Under the pieces are notes generated by a model that was given only the letters and a program-made list of their open reading frames with translations, did not search any database and was not told where the DNA came from. Shown in pieces: positions 47,386 through 57,532 of a DNA stretch of 64,000 bases (position 1 is its first letter; every line of letters begins with the position of its first letter). The stretch is from Mangrovicoccus sp. HB161399 (GTDB taxonomy: Bacteria; Pseudomonadota; Alphaproteobacteria; Rhodobacterales; Rhodobacteraceae). Made by a program: the position numbers and the translations under genes. The DNA lies in the NCBI RefSeq assembly GCF_013184745.1, contig NZ_JAATVU010000015.1, positions 56,137-120,136 on the forward strand. Direction: 5' to 3'.

Positions 47386-48132
47386 TCAGTCGGTCATGTA
47401 ATCGTGTACGACCTCGCCGAGGCCGAGCGTCAGGTCGGCGAGGATGTGCTTCGCGCCGATCACCTCGCGCACCGGCAGCGCGGCGACATCGGCCTTGGCG
47501 TGGCGGAAGAGCTCCAGCTCGCCGGGACCTTCCCAGCCGCCCTTCACGTTGAGGTCGGTCTGGCGGTAGCGGACCAGCTCGCAGATGCGCGGCGTGCAGT
47601 CGACATGCGGGATGATCTTCAGCAGGAACTGCGGCGCCGAGAGCTGCGCCTCGACGGCGGCCAGGTCCATCGCCCCGTGCTTGTAGCCCATGGTGCCGGT
47701 GGCGACCCGGACCGATCCGCTGTCGAGCGTGCCGACCAGCACGTCCTTTTCGACATGCAGCGAGGGCGTGGCGTATTTCTTCGGGAAGCCCCAGATCTCG
47801 CGCCCGCCGGCGATCGGCGCCTCGTCGTTGAGATACATCGAATGGACATAGCCGCCCTTCGTGCCCTGGTACGTGACCGGGATCACCTGGCCGCTTTCGG
47901 TGTAGTCGCCGAAGCCGGTCGAATCGGGCATGCGGATGAATTCGTAGTTCACCACCGGGTCGTCGAATTCCAGCGGCTCCGGCAGCACGCGGCGCAGCGC
48001 GTCGGGGTCGGTGCGGTAGCTGATGACCAGGAATTCGCGGTCGGTGAAGCGGTAGGGCCCGCGCGGATAGCTCGGGTTCGCGAAGGGCATGGCGAAGGCG
48101 CGGTCGCGGACGGAATGGACGGTGTCTTTCAT
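47386..48132 (-). CDS. adc: Acetoacetate decarboxylase
   Basis: A 248-residue enzyme of the ADC family that decarboxylates acetoacetate to acetone and CO2. The Schiff-base lysine pair is visible in [10 protein letters not shown] (K118, K119), matching K115/K116 of the clostridial enzyme, with the conserved REIWG just before it. The start overlaps the patatin gene stop by 4 nt (ATGA). Beside bdhA, acetoacetate would be the shared substrate; bacterial ADC-family members with other substrates exist, so activity should not be taken as proven. Confidence 0.9.
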   Translation of the reverse strand: MKDTVHSVRDRAFAMPFANPSYPRGPYRFTDREFLVISYRTDPDALRRVLPEPLEFDDPVVNYEFIRMPDSTGFGDYTESGQVIPVTYQGTKGGYVHSMYLNDEAPIAGGREIWGFPKKYATPSLHVEKDVLVGTLDSGSVRVATGTMGYKHGAMDLAAVEAQLSAPQFLLKIIPHVDCTPRICELVRYRQTDLNVKGGWEGPGELELFRHAKADVAALPVREVIGAKHILADLTLGLGEVVHDYMTD

Positions 48133-49241
48133 GTCTGGGGCTCCTTTCGTTCCGGGTTGGTCAGGTCGAAGACGCGCAGTCCCTCGTGGCGGCCGCGCGC
48201 CTGCCAGCGCGGATCGGCCAGCGACTGCCCGACATCGCGCGCGCCGGCCTCCCAGTGCTGCAGCATCGACAGGCGGGAGAAGTCGTAGTCCTTGGCATCG
48301 GTCTCGAAGGCGGCGCGGCGGTGGATCAGGTGGACCAGGTCGACCGGCGCCGAGGGCGCGGCACGGCAGAGCCGGTCCAGGTCCGGATCGCCGCGCATCG
48401 TCTCGGGCAGGCGCGCGCGCAGCCGCCGTGCCGCGGCGGCCAGCTTGTGCAATTCGCGGTAGCGGTCGGTGGTCAGCCGGGTGCGGCTGGAGAACTGGAT
48501 GTCCTTGCGGCGGCTCTCCACCTCTCCCAGCGTCTTCGGCCTCTGGCCGCGGGCGGAAAACAGGTCGGCCTGGAAGATGGTCATCGGCCGGTCGTCATGA
48601 TGTTCCAGCACGTATTGCAGCGGCGTGTTCGAGACCAGCCCGCCATCCCACCAGAGCCGCCCCTCCACCTCGACTGGCGGGAGGCCCGGCGGCAGCGCGC
48701 CGGAGGCCATGACATGCTCGGGGCCGATCGTCTGGCGGGCGGAGTCGAAATAGGCGAAATTGCCGGTTTCCAGGTCGACCGCCCCGACCGACAGCCGCGG
48801 GCCATGGTCGTTGAGCCAGTCGAAATCGGCCAGCTCCTCAAGCGTGACGCGCAGCGGGCCGGAGGTGTAGATGCTGTCGGCGGGCAGCAGCCCCGGCGGC
48901 CAGGGCCAGCGCGGCCGGAAGAAGCCGGGAACGCCGGAGGCCACCACGGCCGCGGCGGCGGCGTTTTCGTAGCCGAGCCGCAGGATGTCGGGCAGGTTGC
49001 GCGCGGGCGGGGCGGGCAGGCTGGCGGACACCTGTTCCCAGAAGGCGGCGAGCCGCGCCTCCCGCCGCTCCGGCGGGTTGCCGCAGATCAGCGCGGCATT
49101 GATCGCGCCGATCGAGATGCCTGCCACCCAGCCCGGGCTGTGGCCTGCCGCTGCCAGCGCGGTGGCGGCCCCGGCCTGGTAGGCGCCGAGCGCGCCGCCG
49201 CCCTGCAGCACAAGGGTCGTGATCGGGGCGTTCCGGGGCAT
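48129..49241 (-). CDS. Patatin-like phospholipase family protein
   Basis: A 370-residue patatin-domain hydrolase. The oxyanion loop GGGALGA (14-20), nucleophile S43 in GISIGA and the catalytic aspartate in WDGGLVSN (near residue 197) form the Ser-Asp dyad. The ATG at 49241 has an AAGGAA site upstream and is preferred to one at 49259. It is first in an operon with adc and bdhA, so it may release or process acyl chains, for example on storage granules; this is inference. No signal peptide. Confidence 0.87.
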   Translation of the reverse strand: MPRNAPITTLVLQGGGALGAYQAGAATALAAAGHSPGWVAGISIGAINAALICGNPPERREARLAAFWEQVSASLPAPPARNLPDILRLGYENAAAAAVVASGVPGFFRPRWPWPPGLLPADSIYTSGPLRVTLEELADFDWLNDHGPRLSVGAVDLETGNFAYFDSARQTIGPEHVMASGALPPGLPPVEVEGRLWWDGGLVSNTPLQYVLEHHDDRPMTIFQADLFSARGQRPKTLGEVESRRKDIQFSSRTRLTTDRYRELHKLAAAARRLRARLPETMRGDPDLDRLCRAAPSAPVDLVHLIHRRAAFETDAKDYDFSRLSMLQHWEAGARDVGQSLADPRWQARGRHEGLRVFDLTNPERKEPQT

Positions 49242-49349
49242 GGCCGCATTCCTTTCCATCCATGGAAGGGAAATGGCGGAGCATGTTTGCCGGTTCCTGC
49301 CGCCCTGCTTACATCTTCGTAAGCTCCGGCCGCGGGGCGGGCAGGCGCG

Positions 49350-49688
49350 TCAGCGGCAGACCTTCTGGGCGGTCTGGCCGAAGACCTGGTAGCGGCGCCA
49401 GAAATCCTCGTGCGAGGACCGGTCGGACTGGCGGATGTCCTGCGCCATCTGCGGGTCCTTGAAGAATTTCGCCGCCAGCCGCTGGTCGGACCGGGTCAGG
49501 GTCTGGTCGGCGACGCGCTGGATGCAGCCGCATAGCGGCGCCGAGGCGGCCGTCCGCTCGGATTTCATGCAGGCGCGCTCGATGCGGGCGGCTTGTGCGG
49601 CGGGGGCGGACAGCAGGAGGGCGGCGGCTATCAAAGCGCCTGCGCGGGCCGCAGCTGCGGTCCGGATCGGGGTCTTCGCGGGTGACAT
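49350..49688 (-). CDS. Small exported Cys-containing conserved protein
   Basis: A 112-residue protein with a signal peptide (about residues 1-34, [15 protein letters not shown]) and a short mature domain with four Cys (CMKSE, PLCGC, final KVC). The conserved core is CIQRVADQ...[23 protein letters not shown]. Similar alphaproteobacterial proteins have, to my recollection, been labelled arginine transporter, but nothing here supports transport. A relic paralogue exists at 37315. GAGG lies upstream of the ATG at 49688. Confidence 0.75.
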   Translation of the reverse strand: MSPAKTPIRTAAAARAGALIAAALLLSAPAAQAARIERACMKSERTAASAPLCGCIQRVADQTLTRSDQRLAAKFFKDPQMAQDIRQSDRSSHEDFWRRYQVFGQTAQKVCR

Positions 49689-49962
49689 GCTCTGCCTCGG
49701 CGGTATGTGAGTCTTTTTAGGTCTTATGCCGCAAGGTTAGGGAAAACCCGAACTTCCGGCAAGTCCCGGCCCCGGAGCGGGCGGCTGCCGCGGGGGCGCG
49801 CCGCCGTGCCCGGGCCGCGGGGCCGGAACACCCATGGGAATCAGTCGCTTGCGCCCGACTGCCGCAGCCCTGAGCGGGCCGCTGCTGTTGCAGCCATGCC
49901 AGATGTCCGGCACCGGGGGCCAACTTCGCCCCGCCGTCGGGGGCGAAGCCTGCGCATTCCCA

Positions 49963-49990
49963 TTGACGGCGCCCGGAATCCCTGCATATG
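49963..49990 (+). promoter_or_regulatory. Candidate promoter of lepA, possibly giving a leaderless mRNA
   Basis: TTGACG (49963-49968) and CATATG (49985-49990) are 16 nt apart. The lepA ATG is at 49998, about where transcription would begin, and no Shine-Dalgarno sequence precedes it. The remainder of the 309-nt gap 49689-49997 shows no other gene; an open frame through it into lepA is a GC-rich artefact. Confidence 0.35.
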
Positions 49991-49997
49991 CGAGCCC

Positions 49998-51797
<1,800 letters not shown>

Positions 51798-51798
51798 C

Positions 51799-52281
51799 AT
51801 GTCCTTCAGCCGTGCGGAGTTCCTTGAAAAGAACCTCGCGCGGCAATCGGAATTGATAAGGGCGGCCGATCTGAAGGTCGCCTTTCTCGTTCCCACTGCC
51901 ACGGCCATGGTCGGCGTCCTCGCCGCGCTGTTCCGCTCCTCGCATCCCAGCACCGTGTCGTTCCTGCTGCTGAAGCTGAACCTGGTGCCGATGATCCTGC
52001 TGTTCACGGTGATCGGCCTCGCGGTCTTCCCGCGCTTCCGTCCCGGGCGGGGATCGCTGCTGTTCTTCGGCGACATCGCGGCGCAGGACCAGACCGCCTA
52101 TGCCGATGCGGCGCTGGCGGTGGACGAGGAGGCCTATCTGCGAGACCTGGCCGAGACCTGCCACGTCACGGCCTGCATCGCCCGCACCAAGCACCGCCTG
52201 GCGCGCCTGGCCTATCTCTGCTTCCTGCTGATCCTGCCGTTCTGGGCCAGCGCGGTCTATGTGCTGAGCACGGAGATGTAG
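51799..52281 (+). CDS. PycTM-like membrane protein (Pycsar-effector-type domain)
   Basis: A 160-residue protein with two N-terminal hydrophobic helices (about residues 26-45 and 52-77), a cytoplasmic segment with FFGDIAAQDQTAY (89-101), then HVTACIARTKHRLARLAYL leading into a last helix (about 135-157). This pattern, helices, LFFGDIA/Y, then I-A-x-x-K-x-x-x-L-x-x-A, matches the PycTM (DUF5706) family, whose members include the membrane-disrupting effectors of Pycsar anti-phage systems. It begins 2 nt after lepA, so is co-transcribed with it. No pyrimidine cyclase is present beside it, so a defence role is not shown; it could be a fixed housekeeping relative. Confidence 0.62.
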   Translation: MSFSRAEFLEKNLARQSELIRAADLKVAFLVPTATAMVGVLAALFRSSHPSTVSFLLLKLNLVPMILLFTVIGLAVFPRFRPGRGSLLFFGDIAAQDQTAYADAALAVDEEAYLRDLAETCHVTACIARTKHRLARLAYLCFLLILPFWASAVYVLSTEM

Positions 52282-52329
52282 TAGCTTGGACCATGCTCAG
52301 TTTCGCCAACTTTCTTCCGTGCTGAATTT

Positions 52330-53019
52330 TCAGAATGCCTCTCGCCATGTGACTTCGCACGCATGAGCTAGGCTGAGGATCATGGGAGGAAGCAGGAATA
52401 AAAAGCCGAGTGCAAAAAGTATGGCAATTGCGGCCCGTACAAGTGGAGCGGAATTGTCGAGATATACGTAATTGTACCACAGCACACGCACGACCTGCTC
52501 CGTTGTCGGTGGCTTTAGGGATTCTGGATTGTTCGGCTCGCATCGTTCCCACTTTTCGGTCTTTGCGTTTATGAAACCACGATCCAGCCAATAGTAGTTG
52601 TCGATCCTTGCCAATCTCAGTGCGAGTTTGGCTCTTGGCGAGTTGAATATGTGAACTATCTGGTTGTATCGCTCCCGTGTAATCAGAGGTGCAAGAGCCA
52701 CGTATTCGAGGTGGGTTACGTATTTCTTGAGCAAGGTCGGACAAAAAACATTGAAAATAAGGGCTCCCAAACCGATAAAGGCGAGCCCAAGAAAGCTAGT
52801 CGAAAGTCTGACCGAGATATCGTAGTCTACAACTTGGGATGCTCTATCTCTCAGGCCTCGAAGCCCTTCCGTCTCAAGCGCGAGCGGTATGACCGGAGCA
52901 AGCAAGGGAAGCAGGGAGAAGCCGCGGGCAATGGGGGAGGCGCCGATTTTGGCCAAGCTTGACCATTTTGAAATAGATACGAATGGTCTGGTAAGTGATA
53001 CTGCCCATGACTTTCTCAT
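52330..53019 (-). CDS. Unrecognised membrane protein in an AT-richer patch
   Basis: A 229-residue protein with probable helices near residues 33-48 (weak), 72-93 (STSFLGLAFIGLGALIFNVF) and 193-218 (APLVRAAIAILFALGFLFLL), separated by a ~95-residue polar domain rich in Tyr, Asn and Glu (e.g. RERYNQIVHIFNSPRAKL). I do not recognise the family. The base composition of the gene and its flanks is visibly more AT-rich than the rest of the window and uses codons rare elsewhere here (AAA, TTT, ATA), suggesting recent acquisition. It converges on the PycTM-like gene. The ribosome site before the ATG at 53019 is weak. Confidence 0.6.
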   Translation of the reverse strand: MRKSWAVSLTRPFVSISKWSSLAKIGASPIARGFSLLPLLAPVIPLALETEGLRGLRDRASQVVDYDISVRLSTSFLGLAFIGLGALIFNVFCPTLLKKYVTHLEYVALAPLITRERYNQIVHIFNSPRAKLALRLARIDNYYWLDRGFINAKTEKWERCEPNNPESLKPPTTEQVVRVLWYNYVYLDNSAPLVRAAIAILFALGFLFLLPPMILSLAHACEVTWREAF

Positions 53020-53254
53020 GCGATTCTCGAAAAAGAATAGAATTTCAGGAAAGTCTAGAAGATTTTTTCTGCTGCCCGCCTCTCAATCGGTGGTTGTCCA
53101 TTGATTCAGGGAAAATTTAAGAAGGTTGTAATGTTTCTTTGGCGTGATGCCCGAAAATTCGGCGGTCACGTTCTTCTCAGAAGCTCTCTTTGCTAAGTAC
53201 GCGTTTGGGAACCGATGGAATTGAAGTGGCGCCGTAAAGAACGCCACTACTTTG

Positions 53255-53410
53255 TCAAATGGCTACCAGTAGGCTCTCGGCTGACGAGGTCTCGTAGATG
53301 CCAACGCTTTCTTCGAGGTGGAGCGTCGCGATCACCACGTCCCGACCCGCATCTTGTGGCGCTTCCAAGGCCGGACACTCTCCGGACGAAAGTTTTCCCT
53401 TCACGCATCC
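53255..53410 (-). pseudogene. Frameshifted C-terminal fragment of a peroxiredoxin gene
   Basis: The minus strand encodes DVVIATLHLEESVGIYETS and SAESLLVAI followed by a stop, matching the last ~27 residues of the intact peroxiredoxin at 54079 (GVVTTLHLEESPGTCEIS, AGEGLLATM, stop). Just upstream, in a different frame, RPWKRHKMRV matches GRSKRYAMLV of the same protein, so a frameshift separates the two. Nothing matching the catalytic N-terminal part is present. The rest of 53020-53492 shows only an AGTGGCG/CGCCACT hairpin at 53225-53248 and no gene. Confidence 0.75.
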
Positions 53411-53492
53411 GTGAGCCTGCATCCGTCGGCATCCGCCTCTCCGTACCCTCGCATGTAACGGCGCTGAGGCGCTGCAACCGAGGAGACCACCG

Positions 53493-53906
53493 ATGCTGAC
53501 ATTCACCGCCGCCGCCGCGCTGCTGCTTGCCGCTCCCGCCGCCTTTGCCGAGTCCCACGGGATTGCCCCGGGCGTCATGGCCGAGGACCAGAGCGTCGCC
53601 AACGGCGTGGTCAGCGCCTCCCATGTCATCGCGCCGGAAAACGGCTGGCTGGTGGTGCACCGCACCGATGCCGCCATGAAGCCCGGCCCTGTCGTCGGCC
53701 ATGCGCCCCTGCGCGGCGGCGACAACATCGACGTGGCCGCGATCCTCACCGAAGAGGTCGCGCCGGGCGAGATGCTGATGCTGATGGTGCATTCCGAGGC
53801 AGGCGGCATGGCCGCCGGAGATTTCGAATACACGCTGGGCGCGGCCGAGGACGGCCCGGTAAAGCCCGGCGGCGAGCTGGTGATGGCTGTGATCACCGCA
53901 GAATGA
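53493..53906 (+). CDS. Small secreted DUF7282-like protein
   Basis: A 137-residue exported protein with signal peptide (MLTFTAAAALLLAAPAAFA). The mature domain is beta-rich with the VMAEDQSVANGVVSASHV, NGWLVVHR and GHAPLRGGDNIDV pattern I associate with DUF7282. No function is known. GAGGAG precedes the ATG. It is flanked by the peroxiredoxin fragment and the intact peroxiredoxin. Confidence 0.72.
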   Translation: MLTFTAAAALLLAAPAAFAESHGIAPGVMAEDQSVANGVVSASHVIAPENGWLVVHRTDAAMKPGPVVGHAPLRGGDNIDVAAILTEEVAPGEMLMLMVHSEAGGMAAGDFEYTLGAAEDGPVKPGGELVMAVITAE

Positions 53907-54078
53907 GGCTGCAGCTCCGCCCGGCTACCTTTCCCTCCCGGCGGGGCGATGGCTTCAGCGGTCCATGGGGATCGCCTTTCCGGCTCCGGTGCTTCCCCGC
54001 CCGGGTCCGGTGCTGCCCGGCGAATGCGTCAACTGCCGGGCAGCATTTTCCGAGGGCGCCCGGCGGCACCCAGGCGGG

Positions 54079-54567
54079 TCACATCGTGGCCAGCAGGCCC
54101 TCGCCGGCGGAGATCTCGCAGGTGCCGGGGCTTTCCTCCAGGTGGAGCGTCGTGACGACCCCGTCCTCGACCAGCATCGCGTAGCGCTTCGAGCGGCCGA
54201 TCAGGCCTGCGGGCGGCGCGGTGAAGTCCAGCCCGAGCGCCTTGGTGAAGCTGCCGTCGGCATCGCCCAGCATCGCGATTCCGGCCGCTTCCGCGCCGGT
54301 CGCCTCGCCCCAGGCCTTCATCACGAAGGGGTCGTTGACCGAGATGCAGATGATCTCGTCCACGCCCTTCTCCGCGAACCCGTCCTTTGTGCGGATGAAG
54401 GACGGCACATGCGCCGAGCTGCAGGTCGGGGTGTAGGCGCCCGGAACGGCGAAGATCACCACCTTGCGGCCCTTGGTCAGAGTGCCGACATCCACGGCTT
54501 CGGGGCCTGCCTCTCCCATTTTGACGAGCTTGCCCTCGGGCAGGGCCTGTCCGGCTTCGATGGTCAT
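54079..54567 (-). CDS. Peroxiredoxin (Prx5 type)
   Basis: A 162-residue thiol peroxidase that reduces hydroperoxides. The peroxidatic Cys is C49 in PGAYTPTCSSAHVPSF, the Prx5 signature; a candidate resolving Cys lies near the C-terminus (GTCEIS). The ATG at 54567 has AAGGA 8 nt upstream; two earlier in-frame ATGs (54576, 54585) flank that site. A decayed fragment of a homologue lies 0.7 kb away. Divergent from rsmD. Confidence 0.93.
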   Translation of the reverse strand: MTIEAGQALPEGKLVKMGEAGPEAVDVGTLTKGRKVVIFAVPGAYTPTCSSAHVPSFIRTKDGFAEKGVDEIICISVNDPFVMKAWGEATGAEAAGIAMLGDADGSFTKALGLDFTAPPAGLIGRSKRYAMLVEDGVVTTLHLEESPGTCEISAGEGLLATM

Positions 54568-54673
54568 GGTGCGCATCCTTCTCATGTTTGCGTCCTGTCC
54601 GCGGACAGTTATAGGGGCGCAAACCGCCCGCGCCAGATCCCTTCTCGGCGCGGCCCCAGAAAAGGTGGAGCCC

Positions 54674-55258
54674 ATGCGCATCATTGCCGGACGCTGGCGC
54701 GGCCGCGCCCTGACCCCGGTCGGCAAGGGCGATCCGGGCCACCAGCTGCGCCCGACCACCGACCGGGTGCGCGAAAGCCTGTTCAACGTGATCGCGGGCG
54801 GCCGCTTCGGCGATCCGATCGAGGGCGCGCAGGTGCTGGACCTCTTCGCCGGGACCGGCGCGCTGGGGCTGGAGGCGCTCAGCCGCGGCGCCGCGGGCGC
54901 GGTCTTCGTCGAGAGCGGACGGGTCGGGCAGCGGCTGATCCGCGCCAACCTGAAGCTCCTCGGCGCCGATGCGCAGCTGGTTGGCCGCGACGCAACGCGG
55001 CTGGGACCGGCCGAGGCGGCCTGCAGCCTCGTCTTCCTCGATCCGCCCTATGGACGGGGCCTCGGCGCCAGGGCCCTGCAGGCGGCGCTGGAGGGCGGCT
55101 GGATCGCGCCGGGCGCTCTGGTTGTCTGGGAGGAAAGCGCGCCGCAGCCCGCTCCGGAGGGATTCGCGCTGCTGGAGGAACGCCGCTACGGCGACACCCA
55201 TGTGACATTTCTGGAGGCGGAGATGCCGCCGGACGAGGCAGTCCGGGCCGGGGCGTGA
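54674..55258 (+). CDS. rsmD: 16S rRNA (guanine(966)-N2)-methyltransferase
   Basis: A 194-residue SAM-dependent methyltransferase acting on 16S rRNA G966. The SAM-binding motif LDLFAGTGALGLEALSRGA begins at residue 55 and the catalytic FLDPPYGRG is near residue 120; the N-terminal MRIIAGRWRGRAL and RPTTDRVRESLFN are diagnostic of RsmD. GGTGGAG precedes the ATG. Confidence 0.95.
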   Translation: MRIIAGRWRGRALTPVGKGDPGHQLRPTTDRVRESLFNVIAGGRFGDPIEGAQVLDLFAGTGALGLEALSRGAAGAVFVESGRVGQRLIRANLKLLGADAQLVGRDATRLGPAEAACSLVFLDPPYGRGLGARALQAALEGGWIAPGALVVWEESAPQPAPEGFALLEERRYGDTHVTFLEAEMPPDEAVRAGA

Positions 55259-55367
55259 AGATCCGGTAAAGGTTCAAAGGCTTTTTGACACTTCGTTAAC
55301 ATTTGCATGGCTCAGCTTCTGTCCGGGGCCTCCGCGCGCCCGTCCATCTATGTGCTAGGAGCCGGTC

Positions 55368-56339
55368 ATGCGATCCTTTCCCGGTTTGGCGGCAGCATTT
55401 CTCTGCCTGGCGGCGCCTGCTTGGGCGATCACCGTCAAGGACAGTTTCGGCGGATCCGCCGATCCGCTGGGCCTGTCGGCCTCGCTCGGCGCCAATTCCG
55501 ATTTCGACGCGGTGGGGCGGCTGGTGACCTCCGCGGGCAACGTCTGCTCCGGCACGCTGATTTCGGCCACGAAGGTGCTGACCGCACGCCATTGCGCCGA
55601 CGATGCCGCGGCCGCGAACTGGAAGGTGAGCTTCCGCTCCGGCGGCGCGAGCACCACCTACGGTGTTTCGGCGATCGACAAGCTGCCGCCGGGTACAGGC
55701 GGCGCCGGCGAGTATTTCAACGGCAGCGACCTCGCGGTCTTCTCGCTGTCCTCTCCGGTTACCGGCATCGATCCGCTGCTGGTCTATGCCGGCGAGGCCT
55801 ATGTCGAGAGCTTTGCCATGGTCGGCTGGGGGCTCTACGGCACCGGCAGCACCGGCGCGGTCTCCGGGCCCTCGGCAACCCGCCGCGGTTTCGCGCTGAA
55901 CATGCTGGACGGCTTCACCAGGGACGCGAATGACGACCTGGAGCTGCTGCTGGCGGATTTCGACAACGAGGCCGGAACCGAGAACACCCTGAAGGACCAC
56001 CCGGATCTACGGCTGGAGAGCGATCCCGAGCCGCTGGACTACGAGGGGCTGATCGCGGCAGGCGACAGCGGCGGACCGATGCTGCTGATGCGCGGGGGCA
56101 GCTGGGTCGTGGCCGGGGTCACCACGGGCATCCTCGGCTACGACAAGCTGGGAAACAGCGATTACGGCGATGTCGCCGTCTGGACCGCGATCGGCTCCGC
56201 CCAGGCGCGGAACCTGATCTCGGGGGCGGGCGGAGCGTTCTATGTCGATGCCGCCGTGCCGCTGCCGCTGCCCGCGGCGATGCTCGGCGCCGCCTGCGCC
56301 GGGCTTGCCCTGCTGCGCCGGAGGCAGGCTCAGCCGTAG
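55368..56339 (+). CDS. Secreted trypsin-like serine protease with VPLPA-CTERM tail
   Basis: A 323-residue protease with signal peptide (MRSFPGLAAAFLCLAAPAWA) and an S1 catalytic triad H75 (TARHC), D121 (GSDLAVF) and S234 (GDSGGP). The C-terminus has VPLPAAMLGAACAGLALL followed by RRR, a VPLPA-type CTERM sorting signal: motif, membrane helix and basic end. Such tails are thought to route proteins through an exosortase-like pathway to the surface. No exosortase gene is present here. Its last 10 nt overlap the convergent map gene. Confidence 0.87.
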   Translation: MRSFPGLAAAFLCLAAPAWAITVKDSFGGSADPLGLSASLGANSDFDAVGRLVTSAGNVCSGTLISATKVLTARHCADDAAAANWKVSFRSGGASTTYGVSAIDKLPPGTGGAGEYFNGSDLAVFSLSSPVTGIDPLLVYAGEAYVESFAMVGWGLYGTGSTGAVSGPSATRRGFALNMLDGFTRDANDDLELLLADFDNEAGTENTLKDHPDLRLESDPEPLDYEGLIAAGDSGGPMLLMRGGSWVVAGVTTGILGYDKLGNSDYGDVAVWTAIGSAQARNLISGAGGAFYVDAAVPLPLPAAMLGAACAGLALLRRRQAQP

Positions 56340-57142
56340 GTCGGGTGGAACTTGCCTGCGGGCGACAGCGTGAAGATCTCGCAGCCATCGGCGGTCACGC
56401 CGATCGAATGCTCGAACTGTGCCGAGAGCGACCGGTCGCGGGTCACGGCGGTCCAGTCATCCGGCAGGATCTTGGTCTCGGGCCGGCCCAGGTTCACCAT
56501 CGGCTCGATGGTGAAGAACATCCCTTCCTCCAGCACCGGACCGGCGCCCGGGCGGCCGTAATGCAGCACGTTCGGCGGGGCGTGGAACACCCGGCCCAGC
56601 CCGTGGCCGCAGAAGTCGCGCACGACGCTCATCCGGTGGCTCTCGACGAAGGTCTGGATGGCATGGCCGATATCGCCGAAGGTCGCGCCGGGGCGGACGA
56701 CCTCGATGCCCTTCATCAGCGAGTCATGCGTCACCTCGATCAGCCGCTCCGCCTTGCGGCCGAGCTTGCCGGCCACGTACATCCGGCTGGTGTCGCCGTA
56801 CCAGCCGTCGACGATGACCGTCACGTCGATGTTGAGGATGTCGCCGTCCTTCAGCACCTTCGCTCCGGGAATCCCGTGGCAGACCACGTGATTGACCGAG
56901 ATGCAGCTGGCATGCTGGTAGCCCTTGTAGCCGATCGTCGCCGAGACCACGCCGACCCGGTCGATATGGTCGGTGATGGCCTGGTCGATCTGCGCGGTGG
57001 TGGCGCCGGGCACGACCAGCGGAGCGATCTCGTCCAGAATCTCGGCAGCCACGCGGCCAGCCTTGTGCATTCCGGCGAAATCCGCAGGTTCGTGAATTCG
57101 AATTCCGTCGCGTGTCAGGCGCCCGCGGCTCTGTCCTTCCAA
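56330..57142 (-). CDS. map: Methionine aminopeptidase, type I (TTG start)
   Basis: A 270-residue metalloprotease that removes initiator methionine. Metal ligands are in NIDVTVIVDGWYGDTSRM (two Asp), GHGLGRVFH (His), TIEPM (Glu) and QFEHSIGV (Glu). The conserved N-terminus SRGRLTRDGIRIHEPADFAGM has no ATG in front; a TTG at 57142 is preceded by AAGGAG 8 nt upstream (57151-57156), which settles the start. A longer frame continues into the tRNA gene upstream and is spurious. Confidence 0.94.
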   Translation of the reverse strand: MEGQSRGRLTRDGIRIHEPADFAGMHKAGRVAAEILDEIAPLVVPGATTAQIDQAITDHIDRVGVVSATIGYKGYQHASCISVNHVVCHGIPGAKVLKDGDILNIDVTVIVDGWYGDTSRMYVAGKLGRKAERLIEVTHDSLMKGIEVVRPGATFGDIGHAIQTFVESHRMSVVRDFCGHGLGRVFHAPPNVLHYGRPGAGPVLEEGMFFTIEPMVNLGRPETKILPDDWTAVTRDRSLSAQFEHSIGVTADGCEIFTLSPAGKFHPTYG

Positions 57143-57324
57143 GAAACCAGCTCCTTCTGTCTCGGGGCATAGTGATAGAGCAAACCGTCCGCAGGTGCCA
57201 GAGGTCGAATCATCACTGTTTTGCGTCGCGGCATGGAAAGCGCCCCGCTCCGGGGCGGAGGAAACCGGCTGGTTTCCGCTTGCCGGGCGCGAAGCGCCCG
57301 AGGTCCCGTATCGGGGGAAGTCAG

Positions 57325-57400
57325 TGGTGAGCCGTACAGGATTCGAACCTGTGACCCACTGATTAAAAGTCAGTTGCTCTACCAACTGAGCTAACGGCCC
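57325..57400 (-). tRNA. tRNA-Lys (anticodon TTT)
   Basis: A 76-nt cloverleaf with the 3' CCA encoded. The acceptor stem pairs GGGCCGT with ACGGCTC (one G-U). The anticodon loop is CTTTTAA with TTT at 57365-57367, and the T loop is GGTTCGAATCC. It reads AAA and AAG lysine codons. It lies 182 nt upstream of map on the same strand. Confidence 0.97.
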
Positions 57401-57532
57401 ACTGTGTGAGGCCGCTCTCTACGGATTGCGTTCGGGGGGGTCAATGGCGAATTCCGGAATTTCCGCAGATTTTTGCGCCGCGGCAAAACCAGCCTGTGGA
57501 TATTCGCCTCCGGCAGGCGTATATCGCGCCGC

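Noticed and set aside
51799..53500. Complete Pycsar defence operon
   Set aside because: No cyclase domain is encoded on either strand near the PycTM-like gene.
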